Origin: Welwitschia mirabilis | Lineage: Eukaryota; Gnetophyta; Gnetopsida; Welwitschiales | Direction of reading: 5' to 3' | Length of the DNA stretch: 51,484 nucleotides | Assembly: GCA_051453625.1 (NCBI GenBank) | Contig: JBOZIK010000001.1 | Coordinates: 50,288,413 to 50,339,896 of the forward strand | In this document: positions 22,291 through 33,420 of the stretch, one piece after another | Layout: every line of letters begins with the position of its first letter | Numbering within the stretch: the first letter of the stretch is position 1 | The notes under the pieces: generated by a model | What the model saw: the letters and a program-made list of their open reading frames with translations, nothing else | What the model was told of the DNA's origin: nothing | The model's database searches: none | Translations under genes and position numbers: made by a program

Positions 22291-23399
22291 CTTTGAAGAG
22301 TCTATTTCTCTTATCTCTCAATCTCTTTCTTTTAAACATTTATGTGATCCTTAAAATAATATTCATTCTTTTTCTACCAAGTCCACTTTACCTTATGCTT
22401 TTAATGATTATTCTTTTTAAAAGTTTGACTTGGAATATCTTGGAATTTTACATTGGGGAATGCCTTATCATCTTGATGATAATCCATGATTTTAGTTTAA
22501 TCTTAAGGAAGTTATTCATCTTATGAAATATTTTCAAAAGCCCTTAAAGATTTCTTAGATCCATTCTATGAGTAATACCTTGAATAAATTATATAATGAT
22601 ACTCATGTTTTACACTTTTATCATAAGAGATTAATTATTAACAAAATCTATCACTTCTTTATGTCTTTTTTTGATTTTGAAAATTATACTATCAAAGCTT
22701 TATCATTTTACTTTTTCTATCTTTAATTGATTTTACTCTAAAATGATTATATAGCTTTCATGTTTTATCAATTGATATTTATTTGGTTTGGCCCTTATTT
22801 TGAGTGTACTTTTTACACAACTAATTGAACTTCTCAATGATTAGGTTCTTATCTTTCAGAAAAATTACATTTTACATGGCTCTGTTAAAACTTCTAATCT
22901 AAACACTTGAAAATTCAGAATATAATGGATAAGATGTTAAGAATCATTGAAATATCTATTGCTTAACCTTGAACATGATAGAAGCACTTGTATTGGAATT
23001 TTTCTCCTGCCATTATCTAAATTCTTATTTAGCTGATACTTTTGATAAATGTAATACTATTACTTAAATATCTTTAACTTGACTAATGTTTTACTTTATG
23101 AAGTTACCATAATTATTAAATATTTTACTTGGGCATTTTAAATGAAAATATTTTCTTTATCCAATCTTAGACATTCATATTTCTATGAACTTCATTTTAA
23201 AAAAAGATTTCTTGGTTCTTTTATTTTCTTTCAATGGTATGAGTAATTAGTTGTTTTGGAAGATTCTTCCTTGTTAATTATCTCCTCACTTCACTTTTAT
23301 CCTTATGAGTATTTGGTCATCTAGAATTTATGTATAAAACAAAAAAAAGATAGAAAAAAGAAAGAATAAAGGCCATGCTCTTTCATGTTATATCTTAAA

Positions 23400-23560
23400 A
23401 CATGGCCCTCATGATGTCCTACTATAAGTGCACCAGGCAAATATTCCTAAGAGGGGCCTTTGGTAGTATGATATAGTAGCTTTGGGAACTCTACTGGGGG
23501 TCAATTATCCATGCTATATGGGTTCTTACCCATCTAATAGTGTTTCCACTCCCCTCATCA
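23400..23560 (+). repeat. Conserved noncoding block with PBS-like core
   Basis: Matches the reverse complement of 8960-9090. The core TTTGGGAACTCTACTGGGG (about 23482-23500) resembles a tRNA-Arg-type Tat/Ogre PBS. If it is one, a further element is nested here; if not, the block is a conserved internal segment of the family. Confidence 0.4.
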
Positions 23561-24186
23561 TGCTAAGAATAAAATTGCAGTTAGAGGCTATAAGATTAGT
23601 GATGTCCCTGGTATCATCAAAGGCACTACTTATTTTATAGACTCATTTTTATTTATTTATAGTATTTTTACATGATCACTTTAGTTTTCCAGATTTTAGC
23701 ATTGTTTTGAGATAATAGCTTATAAGTTTTTGGTTTAACATCTTTTTATCTTATCATTTATTATTTGATAACATTAGACATACTTAACATCATCATCATC
23801 ATTACCCATTTGAGTGGAACTTTATGAATTTTTCTATTATGTCATGTATCCTTATTAGGTGATTTTATGATTTCTTCCAAGGTACTTTGCTAAGGATTAA
23901 TTTTAATCTTCTACATGTTTCTAGTTGTCCATTTTCATTATGTTTTTCTTTACTTATTTTGTTTGGGATTTTTAAAGTCATTATAGTATATTTTTCCACA
24001 TTATAATTAGGACCTAGTCATTAGTAATTCTATAATTGTCTTTTTATTTTTACTCATAGGTTTTCCTTAGAAGGATTGTTTTTCTTTTCAGCACTTTCAA
24101 TTGATGCATTTCTTTTCCTTTGTATTGATATCATCTTTTTGTTTTATGTAATATTTTTTCTATGTGGTTTTTTATTTTGCATACAT

Positions 24187-24779
24187 NNNNNNNNNNNNNN
24201 NNNNNNNNNNNNNNNNNNNNNNNNNNNNNNNNNNNNNNNNNNNNNNNNNNNNNNNNNNNNNNNNNNNNNNNNNNNNNNNNNNNNNNNNNNNNNNNNNNNN
24301 NNNNNNNNNNNNNNNNNNNNNNNNNNNNNNNNNNNNNNNNNNNNNNNNNNNNNNNNNNNNNNNNNNNNNNNNNNNNNNNNNNNNNNNNNNNNNNNNNNNN
24401 NNNNNNNNNNNNNNNNNNNNNNNNNNNNNNNNNNNNNNNNNNNNNNNNNNNNNNNNNNNNNNNNNNNNNNNNNNNNNNNNNNNNNNNNNNNNNNNNNNNN
24501 NNNNNNNNNNNNNNNNNNNNNNNNNNNNNNNNNNNNNNNNNNNNNNNNNNNNNNNNNNNNNNNNNNNNNNNNNNNNNNNNNNNNNNNNNNNNNNNNNNNN
24601 NNNNNNNNNNNNNNNNNNNNNNNNNNNNNNNNNNNNNNNNNNNNNNNNNNNNNNNNNNNNNNNNNNNNNNNNNNNNNNNNNNNNNNNNNNNNNNNNNNNN
24701 NNNNNNNNNNNNNNNNNNNNNNNNNNNNNNNNNNNNNNNNNNNNNNNNNNNNNNNNNNNNNNNNNNNNNNNNNNNNNNN
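24187..24779. other. Assembly gap, 593 N
   Basis: Unknown sequence in the 3' noncoding part of the nested element. Confidence 0.95.
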
Positions 24780-25040
24780 AATGCCATGATTACTTCTATA
24801 CTTTGCCCTTGTAGAAAATATTAATGAACTTTTCATGAATTAGTCTTTGAGATTATTACTACTTAAGCTTATACATCAGTTTTAACATTACTTTCTTAAT
24901 TTATGCATATACATTATTATTTTTTAAACTATCACTTTTACATTATATAACTTGTTATCTGTATGACATTTATTTGGTCTATTGTGATGTGTTTAAGTAA
25001 GGGGCTTGTAACTATAGTAGTAATTGTATCAATGAAGTTT

Positions 25041-25045
25041 NNNNN
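25041..25045. other. Assembly gap, 5 N
   Basis: Five N shortly before the PPT. Confidence 0.95.
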
Positions 25046-25159
25046 TCTATTCCTACGTGATAAATATAACTCAAATTCCATTTCTTTAATTGATGATTAT
25101 CTTAGTTAACTGGCTAACAATATAGTTGATCACCTACTTTATTAGGAGCTAACAAGGCT

Positions 25160-25172
25160 AAGTAGGGGGTTA
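25160..25172 (+). promoter_or_regulatory. Polypurine tract of nested element
   Basis: AAGTAGGGGGTTA directly before the 3' LTR start. The minus-strand Athila-like element has AAATGGGGGGC at the same place (43316-43326). Confidence 0.8.
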
Positions 25173-25407
25173 TATTGCAATGCCAATTTGTAGGAGTTTA
25201 ATGGTGTATTTGAAGTACTTTTGCAAGACATTTATATAGTTTTAGATGCAATTCTACTAATTATAGAGAGATGATAGGATAATCATGGAAACATGTATTT
25301 TTTAGCATAATTTGAGGCATTTCAAGCATGTTCTAATACTTAGAATATTGAAGGAATGCTAAGGGTAAAGAAGGATAATTTTCTCTACTTGAGAAGCTTG
25401 GGAGAGA

Positions 25408-25435
25408 TGTCATTCCCATGACAAAGGGGATGACA
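25408..25435. other. Hairpin TGTCATtCCC / GGGGATGACA
   Basis: Ten-bp arms with one mismatch and an 8-nt loop. Counterpart of 17488-17515 in the 5' LTR, where the arms have decayed further. Confidence 0.75.
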
Positions 25436-25446
25436 ACACTGCTACC

Positions 25447-25522
25447 CATCATGACATGGTGGCACATGGTAGCACATGACAACACATGGAACACATGGTA
25501 ACACATGATAGCACATGGAGAA
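25447..25522 (+). repeat. CACATG minisatellite in 3' LTR
   Basis: About seven units of the type acacatgg/tagcacatga, homologous to 17527-17605. Confidence 0.85.
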
Positions 25523-25564
25523 CTTGAAGTTTAGGAGGTGCCGTCCCTTGTGTCATCTGCATGA

Positions 25565-26505
25565 NNNNNNNNNNNNNNNNNNNNNNNNNNNNNNNNNNNN
25601 NNNNNNNNNNNNNNNNNNNNNNNNNNNNNNNNNNNNNNNNNNNNNNNNNNNNNNNNNNNNNNNNNNNNNNNNNNNNNNNNNNNNNNNNNNNNNNNNNNNN
25701 NNNNNNNNNNNNNNNNNNNNNNNNNNNNNNNNNNNNNNNNNNNNNNNNNNNNNNNNNNNNNNNNNNNNNNNNNNNNNNNNNNNNNNNNNNNNNNNNNNNN
25801 NNNNNNNNNNNNNNNNNNNNNNNNNNNNNNNNNNNNNNNNNNNNNNNNNNNNNNNNNNNNNNNNNNNNNNNNNNNNNNNNNNNNNNNNNNNNNNNNNNNN
25901 NNNNNNNNNNNNNNNNNNNNNNNNNNNNNNNNNNNNNNNNNNNNNNNNNNNNNNNNNNNNNNNNNNNNNNNNNNNNNNNNNNNNNNNNNNNNNNNNNNNN
26001 NNNNNNNNNNNNNNNNNNNNNNNNNNNNNNNNNNNNNNNNNNNNNNNNNNNNNNNNNNNNNNNNNNNNNNNNNNNNNNNNNNNNNNNNNNNNNNNNNNNN
26101 NNNNNNNNNNNNNNNNNNNNNNNNNNNNNNNNNNNNNNNNNNNNNNNNNNNNNNNNNNNNNNNNNNNNNNNNNNNNNNNNNNNNNNNNNNNNNNNNNNNN
26201 NNNNNNNNNNNNNNNNNNNNNNNNNNNNNNNNNNNNNNNNNNNNNNNNNNNNNNNNNNNNNNNNNNNNNNNNNNNNNNNNNNNNNNNNNNNNNNNNNNNN
26301 NNNNNNNNNNNNNNNNNNNNNNNNNNNNNNNNNNNNNNNNNNNNNNNNNNNNNNNNNNNNNNNNNNNNNNNNNNNNNNNNNNNNNNNNNNNNNNNNNNNN
26401 NNNNNNNNNNNNNNNNNNNNNNNNNNNNNNNNNNNNNNNNNNNNNNNNNNNNNNNNNNNNNNNNNNNNNNNNNNNNNNNNNNNNNNNNNNNNNNNNNNNN
26501 NNNNN
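25565..26505. other. Assembly gap, 941 N
   Basis: Unknown sequence in the 3' LTR, starting within what looks like a gtcatctgcatga hairpin copy. Confidence 0.95.
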
Positions 26506-26538
26506 ATCAATGTTTAAGGTTATGATTTATTGTAAAAC

Positions 26539-26546
26539 TATAAATA
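26539..26546 (+). promoter_or_regulatory. LTR TATA box (3' LTR)
   Basis: TATAAATA, conserved with 17883-17890. Confidence 0.6.
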
Positions 26547-27283
26547 CCCTTTCCTCCTTTACTTCCAAACCATCTTTTATACCTAATACTTGTGATGGAG
26601 GATTAAAGGGCAAGAGGTCCATCCAATGCTACAAAAAGGAGTCTCCTTGGTATTAGGCTAAGTCTCTTCCATTAAGGTGCTATTTTTCTAATTATAAATG
26701 GATGTATGTACTAAATACTCTTTCAGTTAATACAATTTCTCATTTTCATTTTCATGTTGTGAATGTCCTTTATGATTTAAGTTAGTCATAGTTAAGTGAC
26801 AATCTATGATTTATTTAGACTATAAAAGTAACATTTATTAAGGTTAATCTTGATTAGTAGTAGTAGAATTGCATTTTACCACATATTGCATATTATTACT
26901 TGGATTAGATCTCATAGTTTATTTTGATTAAGAACTAGGGGATGCTCTTCTTAATTGATATCAGTTATAGAGAAAGTAATCTTTGTGATAGAAAGACTAG
27001 GATCTAAGTAGGATCCATTTCCATTTTCATTCATTACATTTCATATTCATTCAATCTTGCATTGCATTTTATTTATTTATTTCCTTCTAGTTTTTTATAA
27101 GATAAAAAGACTAAAAATACTTTGGTAAATTCAATTCTTTAACTCTAAGCCTAGTGCCTTCGTTGAATTACGACATTCGCGTGAACTTCCATCTATACTA
27201 GTAGGTGTTTTCTGCAAGTTATATGATTTATAGATTTACCTAAAGGACTTTAAGATTGCATAGATTCACAACATAACAGGATA

Positions 27284-28720
27284 ACTATGGCCTTCTCCTT
27301 TACTTGAATTTGCTCAATATCTCCAAGCCTAATACTTACCCTATAGTTCTCATTCCATTCTTTAAACATGGTCTTAATCCCCATCATATGATTTGAACAA
27401 GTACTATCTAAGGATCAAATATTTTGATCATTTATCTCTTATTCCTCTTTTATCATGAACAACCTATATTCCTCTTTATCTTCATTATTTTTGGCTTATT
27501 TTACATAGATTACTTGATTCTGTCTTTTCCAGTGGTTTTCCTTAATGTAACCATAGCATTTATAGTAATTACACTGAATAATTTGACCTTGTCCTCTTCC
27601 TTGTTCTTGGCCTGCACTTCTTTCATGACCTCTTCTAGTAGCCTGCTCATTGTCACCATGCATGATTCCTTCCATTAATTAAGTTTTCCCCTTTATGTGA
27701 AATACCTTCTCATCCATTTATTCATCTAACGTATTGATTTTGACCTTATGGGCTTGCAAATATCCCATCAATTCATCAAAGGAAAAATTGGTTAGATCTT
27801 TTGATTCTTCTATATTAGTTATAACATGATCAAATTATGATGTTAACCTTTTCAACATCTTAGCCACAACAACTTGGTCACTTCATTTTTCACCATAAAC
27901 TTGCATGTAATTCATAATAATTGAAACTCTGGAAAGATATTCTTGCACTAATTCATTGCTCTTCATCATTGTACACTTCTTCCATGGCCTCTCTTAGTAG
28001 TCTACTCACTATTTCCATGAATGTTTTCTTCCATTACTGAAGTATCCCCTTTTATGTAAATACCTTCTTATCCATTTACTTATCTGACCTATTGATTATG
28101 ATCTTATGGACTTGCAAAGATCCCATCAATTCATCAAAGAAAAAATTGATTAGATCTTTTGATTCTTCTATAACATAATATAATCAAATTGGGATGTTAA
28201 CCTTCTTAACACCTTAGTCACAATAACTTGGTCACTTTATTTTTCATCATAAACTTGCATGTGACTTATAATCATTGAAACTCTGGAAAGATATTCTTGC
28301 ACTAATTCATTGTTCTTCATCATTGTAGTTTCAAACTCCTACCAAAGTATCTATAATTTGATAGCGATGAAATTTTTATCATCCTAAAATTCCTTGTACA
28401 AGATCAGTCATGCTTCCTTAGATTAAGTAATATTCATAATCCTTAGAAATATGTTTTCATAAATAGCTTGTTAAAGGAAGAAGAGTACCTTTGCATCCTT
28501 TTTCTTGTTCTTCTTCAATCTGGCAGCTTCATCAAGGTTTGCAAATCCTTCTTCAATAAGCTTCTACATATCTTATAACTTGAACAAAGTCCTCATCTTC
28601 ACACTTTAGAACTAGTATTTATCTTCATTAAACACTGGGATGAGTGGCTAAAAAGATGAGAACCTATTTTTTACCATCTCCGAAAAAACTTTCATATATC
28701 GTGTTTTGTTTCTTCATGTG
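27284..28720 (-). pseudogene. Copia Gag and protease, decayed, Gag core duplicated
   Basis: Read leftwards from the PBS. Gag starts near 28620 with MRTLFKL, GFANLDEAARLKKNKKKDAK and a DUF4219/UBN2-type arrangement. The UBN2 core NELVQEYLSRVS...SDQVVVAKMLKRLTS occurs twice because of a 359-bp tandem duplication. A decayed CCHC knuckle, CNYYKCYGYIKENH, lies at 27532-27573 (a Cys and the His have become Tyr, the last Cys His). Protease follows at about 27430-27284: LDSTCSNHMMG in place of the usual DSGCSNHMTG, then RLGDIEQIQV. It stops at the Athila-like insertion (27278) and resumes at 16828. Confidence 0.88.
27617..28334 (-). repeat. 359-bp tandem duplication of the Gag UBN2 core
   Basis: Unit 1 is 27617-27975 and unit 2 is 27976-28334. 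Both begin cttctttcatg/cttcttccatg and end attgctcttcatcattgta/attgttcttcatcattgta, and both encode YLSRVS and SDQV blocks. Divergence is similar to the rest of the element, so the duplication is old. Confidence 0.88.
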
Positions 28721-28757
28721 TTTCACTCTTTCAATCACCCACTTAGAGACCAATCTA

Positions 28758-28769
28758 GCTTTGATACCA
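28758..28769 (-). promoter_or_regulatory. Primer-binding site of split copia element
   Basis: The minus strand reads TGGTATCAAAGC against TGGTATCAGAGC, one G-to-A change. It lies three bases from the LTR end. Confidence 0.85.
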
Positions 28770-28772
28770 CTT

Positions 28773-29074
28773 TGTTAAAAAAGAGATAACTACAGAAAAA
28801 AAGAAATAATCTATGATGGCAAATCTGTTTGCACTAAAACTAAAATGTTTGAAGTAATTCAACTACCACATATTTTATTAAAGAAAAATAGCATTTAAAT
28901 AGGCTTCTACAAAGCATAACAAAATGAGAAACTAGCTTTAGATAATCTTATAGTTATGTCTAATGTGTAGAAACCAAAAAGAAGAAAAAATAAACAAAAA
29001 TCATGCAAGAGTAGCAAATCCACTCTTCATATTAATAGCTTCAAACTCCTAAAATTTTGGATCACTTCTCAACA
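28773..29074 (-). mobile_element. 5' LTR of split copia element
   Basis: 302 bp; on the minus strand it starts TGTTGAGAAGTGATCC and ends TTTTTTAACA before the PBS. Matches 13612-13900. Confidence 0.85.
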
Positions 29075-31060
29075 TCCTTTAGTATGAAATATAACATAAG
29101 TAATGGGGCAATAGAAATCATGTGACTTGATGCACTCAAAAATTCTTTCATTCTAAAGATAAGCTTCATTATCTAGACTTTCACTTGCAAGTATTTATAA
29201 GCATGTTGGATGGAATTGAACCACCTAAGAAGTACATCAATTTCCACTTAAAACTTTTAGAGAAGATCCTATCTTACAGCATATTATTTTTACTATGTAA
29301 TTCCCATTGGTAGATTCTAATGTTTAACCATCAAGACTAAAGGTAGCTACAATTCTTGATCTATACTTTCACTATGTGATTTCATCGAGGTGATAATAGC
29401 ACTTCTTGAATTGGTTACTTCACATCTATGATAAAAGCTCTAATTATAGGATCTAGCTATATTACCTCATAGTCATTTTGTGGATTATTTTATGTGAGAA
29501 GATATCTTCCTCCCTGCTAGTAATTATGTAATATTTTGTAATACATTTAAATATGTGTTGGAAATAACATGAGAAAATGAGTTTGAAGAGGATGAAATTG
29601 TAGTAAAGTTTGAGAAATTTAATCTTCTAACTATGTTTTACACTAATGATGATGTCATTTCTTTTATCTAATTACAAACACTCAAATGGAGGGTGAAAAT
29701 GTTTAATGTTCTCAAAAGTGCTATTCATATATTCCCTTGATATCAAAGCCAACATACTCCACTAAAAACTGAGGAAGGTTTTTGATCATAAATGATTTTG
29801 ATCTAGATTGGAGCTCGTCCAGTCATCTTCTAAGAGTGCAGTTTTGCCACAACCTTGAGCATCTAGATATCAGCACTAGTTAGATTCCTATAGCAGGCTT
29901 ATTTGGTTGAATGTTTTATACTCCTAATATATCATAGTATCTTCTTTTTTTTGCTTATTTTTAGATCATGAATTACTTCTGGGCTAGCATATGTTTGTGG
30001 AAATTTCTAATGGGCTGCACCTAATAAATATAATCTTAAACTATTGGAAAAATATTTAAAATTTACTTCATCAATGAGGTAAGGCATATGCGCTGAGGCT
30101 ACCTTCCCTCTTTCCTTCCATAAATAGTCCTCAAAATACACAATTACATGTTTATTACCTTTGTTTTATTTGTGGTAATTATAGCAAAATTTTCTTGCCA
30201 ATGATTTAGCATTCCATCCATACAGTTCTGATCCAATGCTTGCATTTCTAAATCTATTCCTTTGCATGCTACATTGATCATAGAAAATACTTCAGTAGGC
30301 TGAGCAGTAAGAAGTGGATATAGAGTCTATAAAGGGAACCCAGATAAATTGACATTGTGCCATTTTTCTTAGGGTCTTCACATAAACTTTTCCCTAAGCT
30401 GCCAAGAAAGAACAAAAGTTGGGCCTTATAAATGACTTTTCTAAACATGCAAAAGATTTTCTATCCTTTTTCTAGCAATAACAAGGTTCTTCATTTCTAA
30501 AGAAGTCATTTAGAATTGGGTTTCTAATGGTATAGATTTTAGAGAAGCCATTTCAAATCCATTCTCAGATTTTGCTAAAGAAAATAGTCTAGCCAAGGCA
30601 TTTTGTATATAAGAATATTTGGATAAAGAGAGGGGAATATTGATTGAGATGTTTAGTGGAGGACAATGTGGGGAATGTATCTAATGGTATATAGGAATTT
30701 AGATAAAAGGTTATACCATATCACTACAATTAAGTGCAATAGTAAATAATAAAAACAAATGTAAGTCTTAAGGGAAATTATGAACAAAGTGATCATTGTA
30801 GAGGTAACTCAATGAAAAGTTAATATTTCAATGATTAAAATAAAAAGGAGAGAATACTAAGTGTATTATTTAATGGGGAATAAAAATGTATAAGAACACA
30901 AAGACATAATGATACAACATGGGTAAACTGAGTGGTGAGTTTAATTTGAAAAGAGAATATGTAATATTAGAGTGTGAAGTTTTGGTTGCTATACATAAGA
31001 TCATTTTCAAAGTAATAGAAAGGGATAGTCATCTTCTTAGGTGTAGGAGGTGGCAATGGA
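29075..31060 (-). other. Tat/Ogre protease-RT linker region (inferred)
   Basis: No clean ORF. Its place directly downstream of the Tat/Ogre protease on the minus strand fits the long low-conservation linker before RT in that lineage, but I cannot pick out a domain. The copia 5' LTR ends it at 29074. Confidence 0.35.
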
Positions 31061-31079
31061 CAAGATGACTTGGATGAAG

Positions 31080-31445
31080 CCTTTACATTTGTAATGGTAT
31101 GATTTCATTCTAATGACGTTGAATTTTAGACCCAACAAATTTTAGCTTTTGATGCGGTAGAGATGTGATTACCATCTTTTCCATTATCTAAGGATTCCCT
31201 AATAATAAATTAAATGTTATTGCATTATCTATTACATGATATTTAGTGTTATCAAACTTTTGAGCCACTTCGAGGAGTAAAGTAATTATTCTTTTTAATT
31301 TCTCCTTATAGTCATTAAACCCTCTAACTATCAAATCCTTCTTCACATTTAGGAGATGATCCATTTTAAGCTTCTCAAAGGATGACAAATCTATTGCATT
31401 TAATTTAACTCCATGATCAATGAATGCTCTACTAACTTTCATAGG
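31080..31445 (-). pseudogene. Tat/Ogre-like gypsy protease
   Basis: The open stretch at 31188-31442 gives SRAFIDHGVKLNAI followed by SFEKLKMDHLL, LIVRGFNDY and NAITFNLLLGNP. This is the Tat/Ogre protease layout: a catalytic IDNGSSLNV block, an IVRAFDG block and the closing NxLLGRPWI. Here the catalytic DNG/DSG is IDHG, so the active site is altered. After a stop at W the frame goes on through SLPHQKLKFVG, matching the family's LHQKLKF tail. About one hundred codons, normal for the domain. It belongs to the element whose Gag lies at 32050-33250. Confidence 0.78.
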
Positions 31446-32049
31446 CTTGATATTTATAGATATATAAGGTTATTTAGTTATGATCATCTTCTTGGGATAC
31501 GTAGAGATCTCATGTTATGAGAACTGAATTGCTTCTTTGTCTTCTTCACTCATTTAAACATGCACCTATTTTAATGTAGCTTCTTTTTTAGATGATTAAC
31601 TATGATTAAGAATCTATTTCAAGCTTAAAAACTCCTTGTGTATCCTTTTAAATGTGATTCTATGGGTCTCAAAGCTCTCAATTAATAAGGTTAAATAATA
31701 ATACACCTCCTCTACTTAAAGGTAGGTAGTTGCATTGGTGTAGGTGATGGAGGAGTAGGATGTGTTCAAAAATATTTTTCTTAAATCATCACCTCTAATT
31801 TTTCCTTGTTCTTCTAAATGATTTGTTTTAGTAACTTCTTATGTTAATCTTAGATTATTAGAATTATAAATGGATTATTGTCATTTTGACATGTTGCATT
31901 CTGTGGTGGTTGTAATATAGAAAGTCAAGTAAGGAAGGATTTTTTGTAAATCTCAAGCTATTTATTTGTAGCTACTAGGATCATGTCAAACTTTATGTCC
32001 TTTTTGTTTTGAATGACTTTTTAAACAATATTCCTTATATTAAAATAGT
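31446..32049 (-). other. Gag-protease spacer of Tat/Ogre-like element
   Basis: Decayed, with some Pro-rich coding flavour (near 31710-31760, rc PPSPTPMQLPT). No separate gene. Confidence 0.45.
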
Positions 32050-33420
32050 TCTTAATATAATGTTCTCAGACTTAATGGTACTCATAGGACTTTAGCTCAT
32101 CATACCCTCTTGGTTTAGGTGCATTTTGATCCCTTTCTTTGATTATANNNNNNNNNNNNNNNNNNNNNNNNNNNNNNNNNNNNNNNNNNNNNNNNNNNNN
32201 NNNNNNNNNNNNNNNNNNNNNNNNNNNNNNNNNNNNNNNNNNNNNNNNNNNNNNNNNNNNNNNNNNNNNNNNNNNNNNNNNNNNNNNNNNNNNNNNNNNN
32301 NNNNNNNNTATTGTTGACAATAAGCTAGTTAAGAAGTAAAGGATCATGAAGCAAAAGGAGCTTGAGGTGATATTGGCATCATTATTAAGTTACTCATCAA
32401 TTTGAATGAGTAAATTGTTTGAGTTAGTTAACTGATGATAGGAACATTCTTTGGGTTACTGCCTCTAGTGTTGTTGTCCTTTTTGAAAGGTTCTCTTTGG
32501 GAGGTATTATCATATTTTTGACTCATTTTTATTCTTTAAAAACTTGTATCCTCTTATCTAGGGTGATATCTTGTTCAAAATTTTTGAAATACTACATTCT
32601 CAAATATTTTGATACATATGATGTACATGACTTGGTAAAAAGGTACATCATATCTACATCTACAATAGAAGTCTCTAACTGTAGTTTAATTACTCTTCAT
32701 TGATATGCATATTTTTGTATAGCCTCCTTGAACTATTATCTCATTATGGTCAAAGTATCTAGGTTCATGTTCTTTAAGATGTTAATTAAATAATATTGGA
32801 TAAAGATTTCAAATAGTTGTTTTAAACATATAACAGAATGAATAGGTATGCGGTGATATTACTCAAGAGATTGTTTTTTAGAGAGTAATAGAATAGATGA
32901 CATGTGGTATTGCATTCAATGTTTTACATATGACACATATGTTTGAAATTTATAAAGTGCATGATAGTATCTTCTACACTAATAAACTTTTCAAAATCTA
33001 GCATTTCATTTAGTGTCAAGATCTTATGAGGAACAGAGAGGCGTATTGAAGTATCATTGAAGTCAAATTCTAAATAATGCTTCTTATTCTGGAGACCTCA
33101 TTTTAAATCATTAATGGCATCTCAGATAGTAATCAAATTGAGATGGTTAAAAGTTCTATTTTTAGCTTGCCTACTTTTGGCCAGTTCTTTTCCATGTGTG
33201 GCATACTCAAATAAGCTATCATCATCATCAGCCTATTCATTAATGAACTCTTAATTATTGATTCTTTCATGTTAGATGCCATAATATGGGCTTACTCACT
33301 AGAATGAATAAGATACAAGTATTAATACATACTCTAATCTATGATGGTATAAAGTTTGTTTGTAGCAAGCATAGAAAGGTCTTGTTGGATGAAGATTTTG
33401 TAAATCTCCTTTGAAATATA
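32050..33420 (-). pseudogene. Tat/Ogre-like gypsy Gag, decayed
   Basis: From about 33060 leftwards the frame reads PHKILTLNEMLDFEKF, the KFKxPxFxKF start of the Retrotrans_gag domain, then CHLFYYSLKNNLLS (position of the CFQDSLSGxA block). It continues through INILKNMNLDTLTIM, KEAIQKYAYQ and a KILNKISP-like end near 32560, parallel to the family's NMxPDRxxLQ, FKEYAQRWRE blocks. At about 32110-32050, GYDELKSYEYH resembles the Tat/Ogre CxYHxxxxGHxxxxC finger with Cys changed to Tyr. Stops are frequent; a 161-N gap (32148-32308) sits before the finger. Confidence 0.68.
32148..32308. other. Assembly gap, 161 N
   Basis: Inside the Tat/Ogre-like Gag between the main domain and the C-terminal finger. 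Confidence 0.95.

Larger units (their letters stand above)
20005..22430 (+). pseudogene. Unknown acidic ORF of nested element, internally duplicated
   Basis: I do not recognise this protein. Starting at ATG 20005 the frame gives MNSNRRTIAKLLSERRKNLQ, then a Ser/Gln-rich region, HYYKEEPSS, and a charged segment KDPLREMISEMIKNQ likely to form a coiled coil. Farther on are Asp/Glu/Asn-rich stretches and a Ser/Thr/Pro-rich tail (about 22090-22350). Most in-frame stops are TAA where CAA (Gln) fits the context. The middle is present twice, 20266-21227 and 21328-22290, 1062 bp apart with a 100-N gap between; the copies differ by roughly 10% by eye. Position just after the leader suggests a Gag-position protein, but no zinc knuckle or Retrotrans_gag pattern is visible. 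Confidence 0.5.
22431..25159 (+). other. Noncoding 3' part of nested element
   Basis: No pol domain. Contains the conserved block at 23400-23560 and a 593-N gap at 24187-24779. Frames listed through the gap are only N. Confidence 0.6.
16829..27278 (+). mobile_element. Nested Athila-like element lacking pol
   Basis: Complete by structure: 5' LTR 16829-19198, tRNA-Asp-type PBS 19202-19219, internal region 19220-25159, PPT 25160-25172, 3' LTR 25173-27278. Flanking 5-mers are gcata (16824-16828) and ggata (27279-27283), four of five matching, as expected for a decayed TSD. The copia protease and pre-integrase lie on either side, which independently confirms the ends. The sequenced internal 5.2 kb shows no protease, RT, RNase H or integrase, only an unknown ORF and noncoding sequence. 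It therefore looks non-autonomous or pol-deleted; a 593-bp gap is too short to hide pol. Confidence 0.85.
25173..27278 (+). mobile_element. 3' LTR of nested Athila-like element
   Basis: Starts TATTGCAATGCCAATTTG (TG to TA) and ends CATAACA. Aligns with the 5' LTR; the last 580 bp agree at about 88-90% by eye, more than the LTR pair of the copia it interrupts, which fits the nesting order. A 941-N gap lies at 25565-26505. Confidence 0.85.
13612..29074 (-). mobile_element. Copia element split by a nested Athila-like element
   Basis: LTRs at 13612-13900 and 28773-29074, PBS at 28758-28769, PPT at 13901-13912. Removing 16829-27278 leaves about 5.0 kb, a normal full-length copia size, with domains in the order Gag, protease, pre-integrase, integrase, RT, RNase H on the minus strand. 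The two LTRs agree at very roughly 80-85% by eye, so the insertion is old. A flanking TSD is not clear (aacct against tcctt). Confidence 0.85.

Noticed and set aside
27424-27678. 84-codon + strand frame
   Set aside because: Antisense shadow of the copia Gag/protease on the minus strand.
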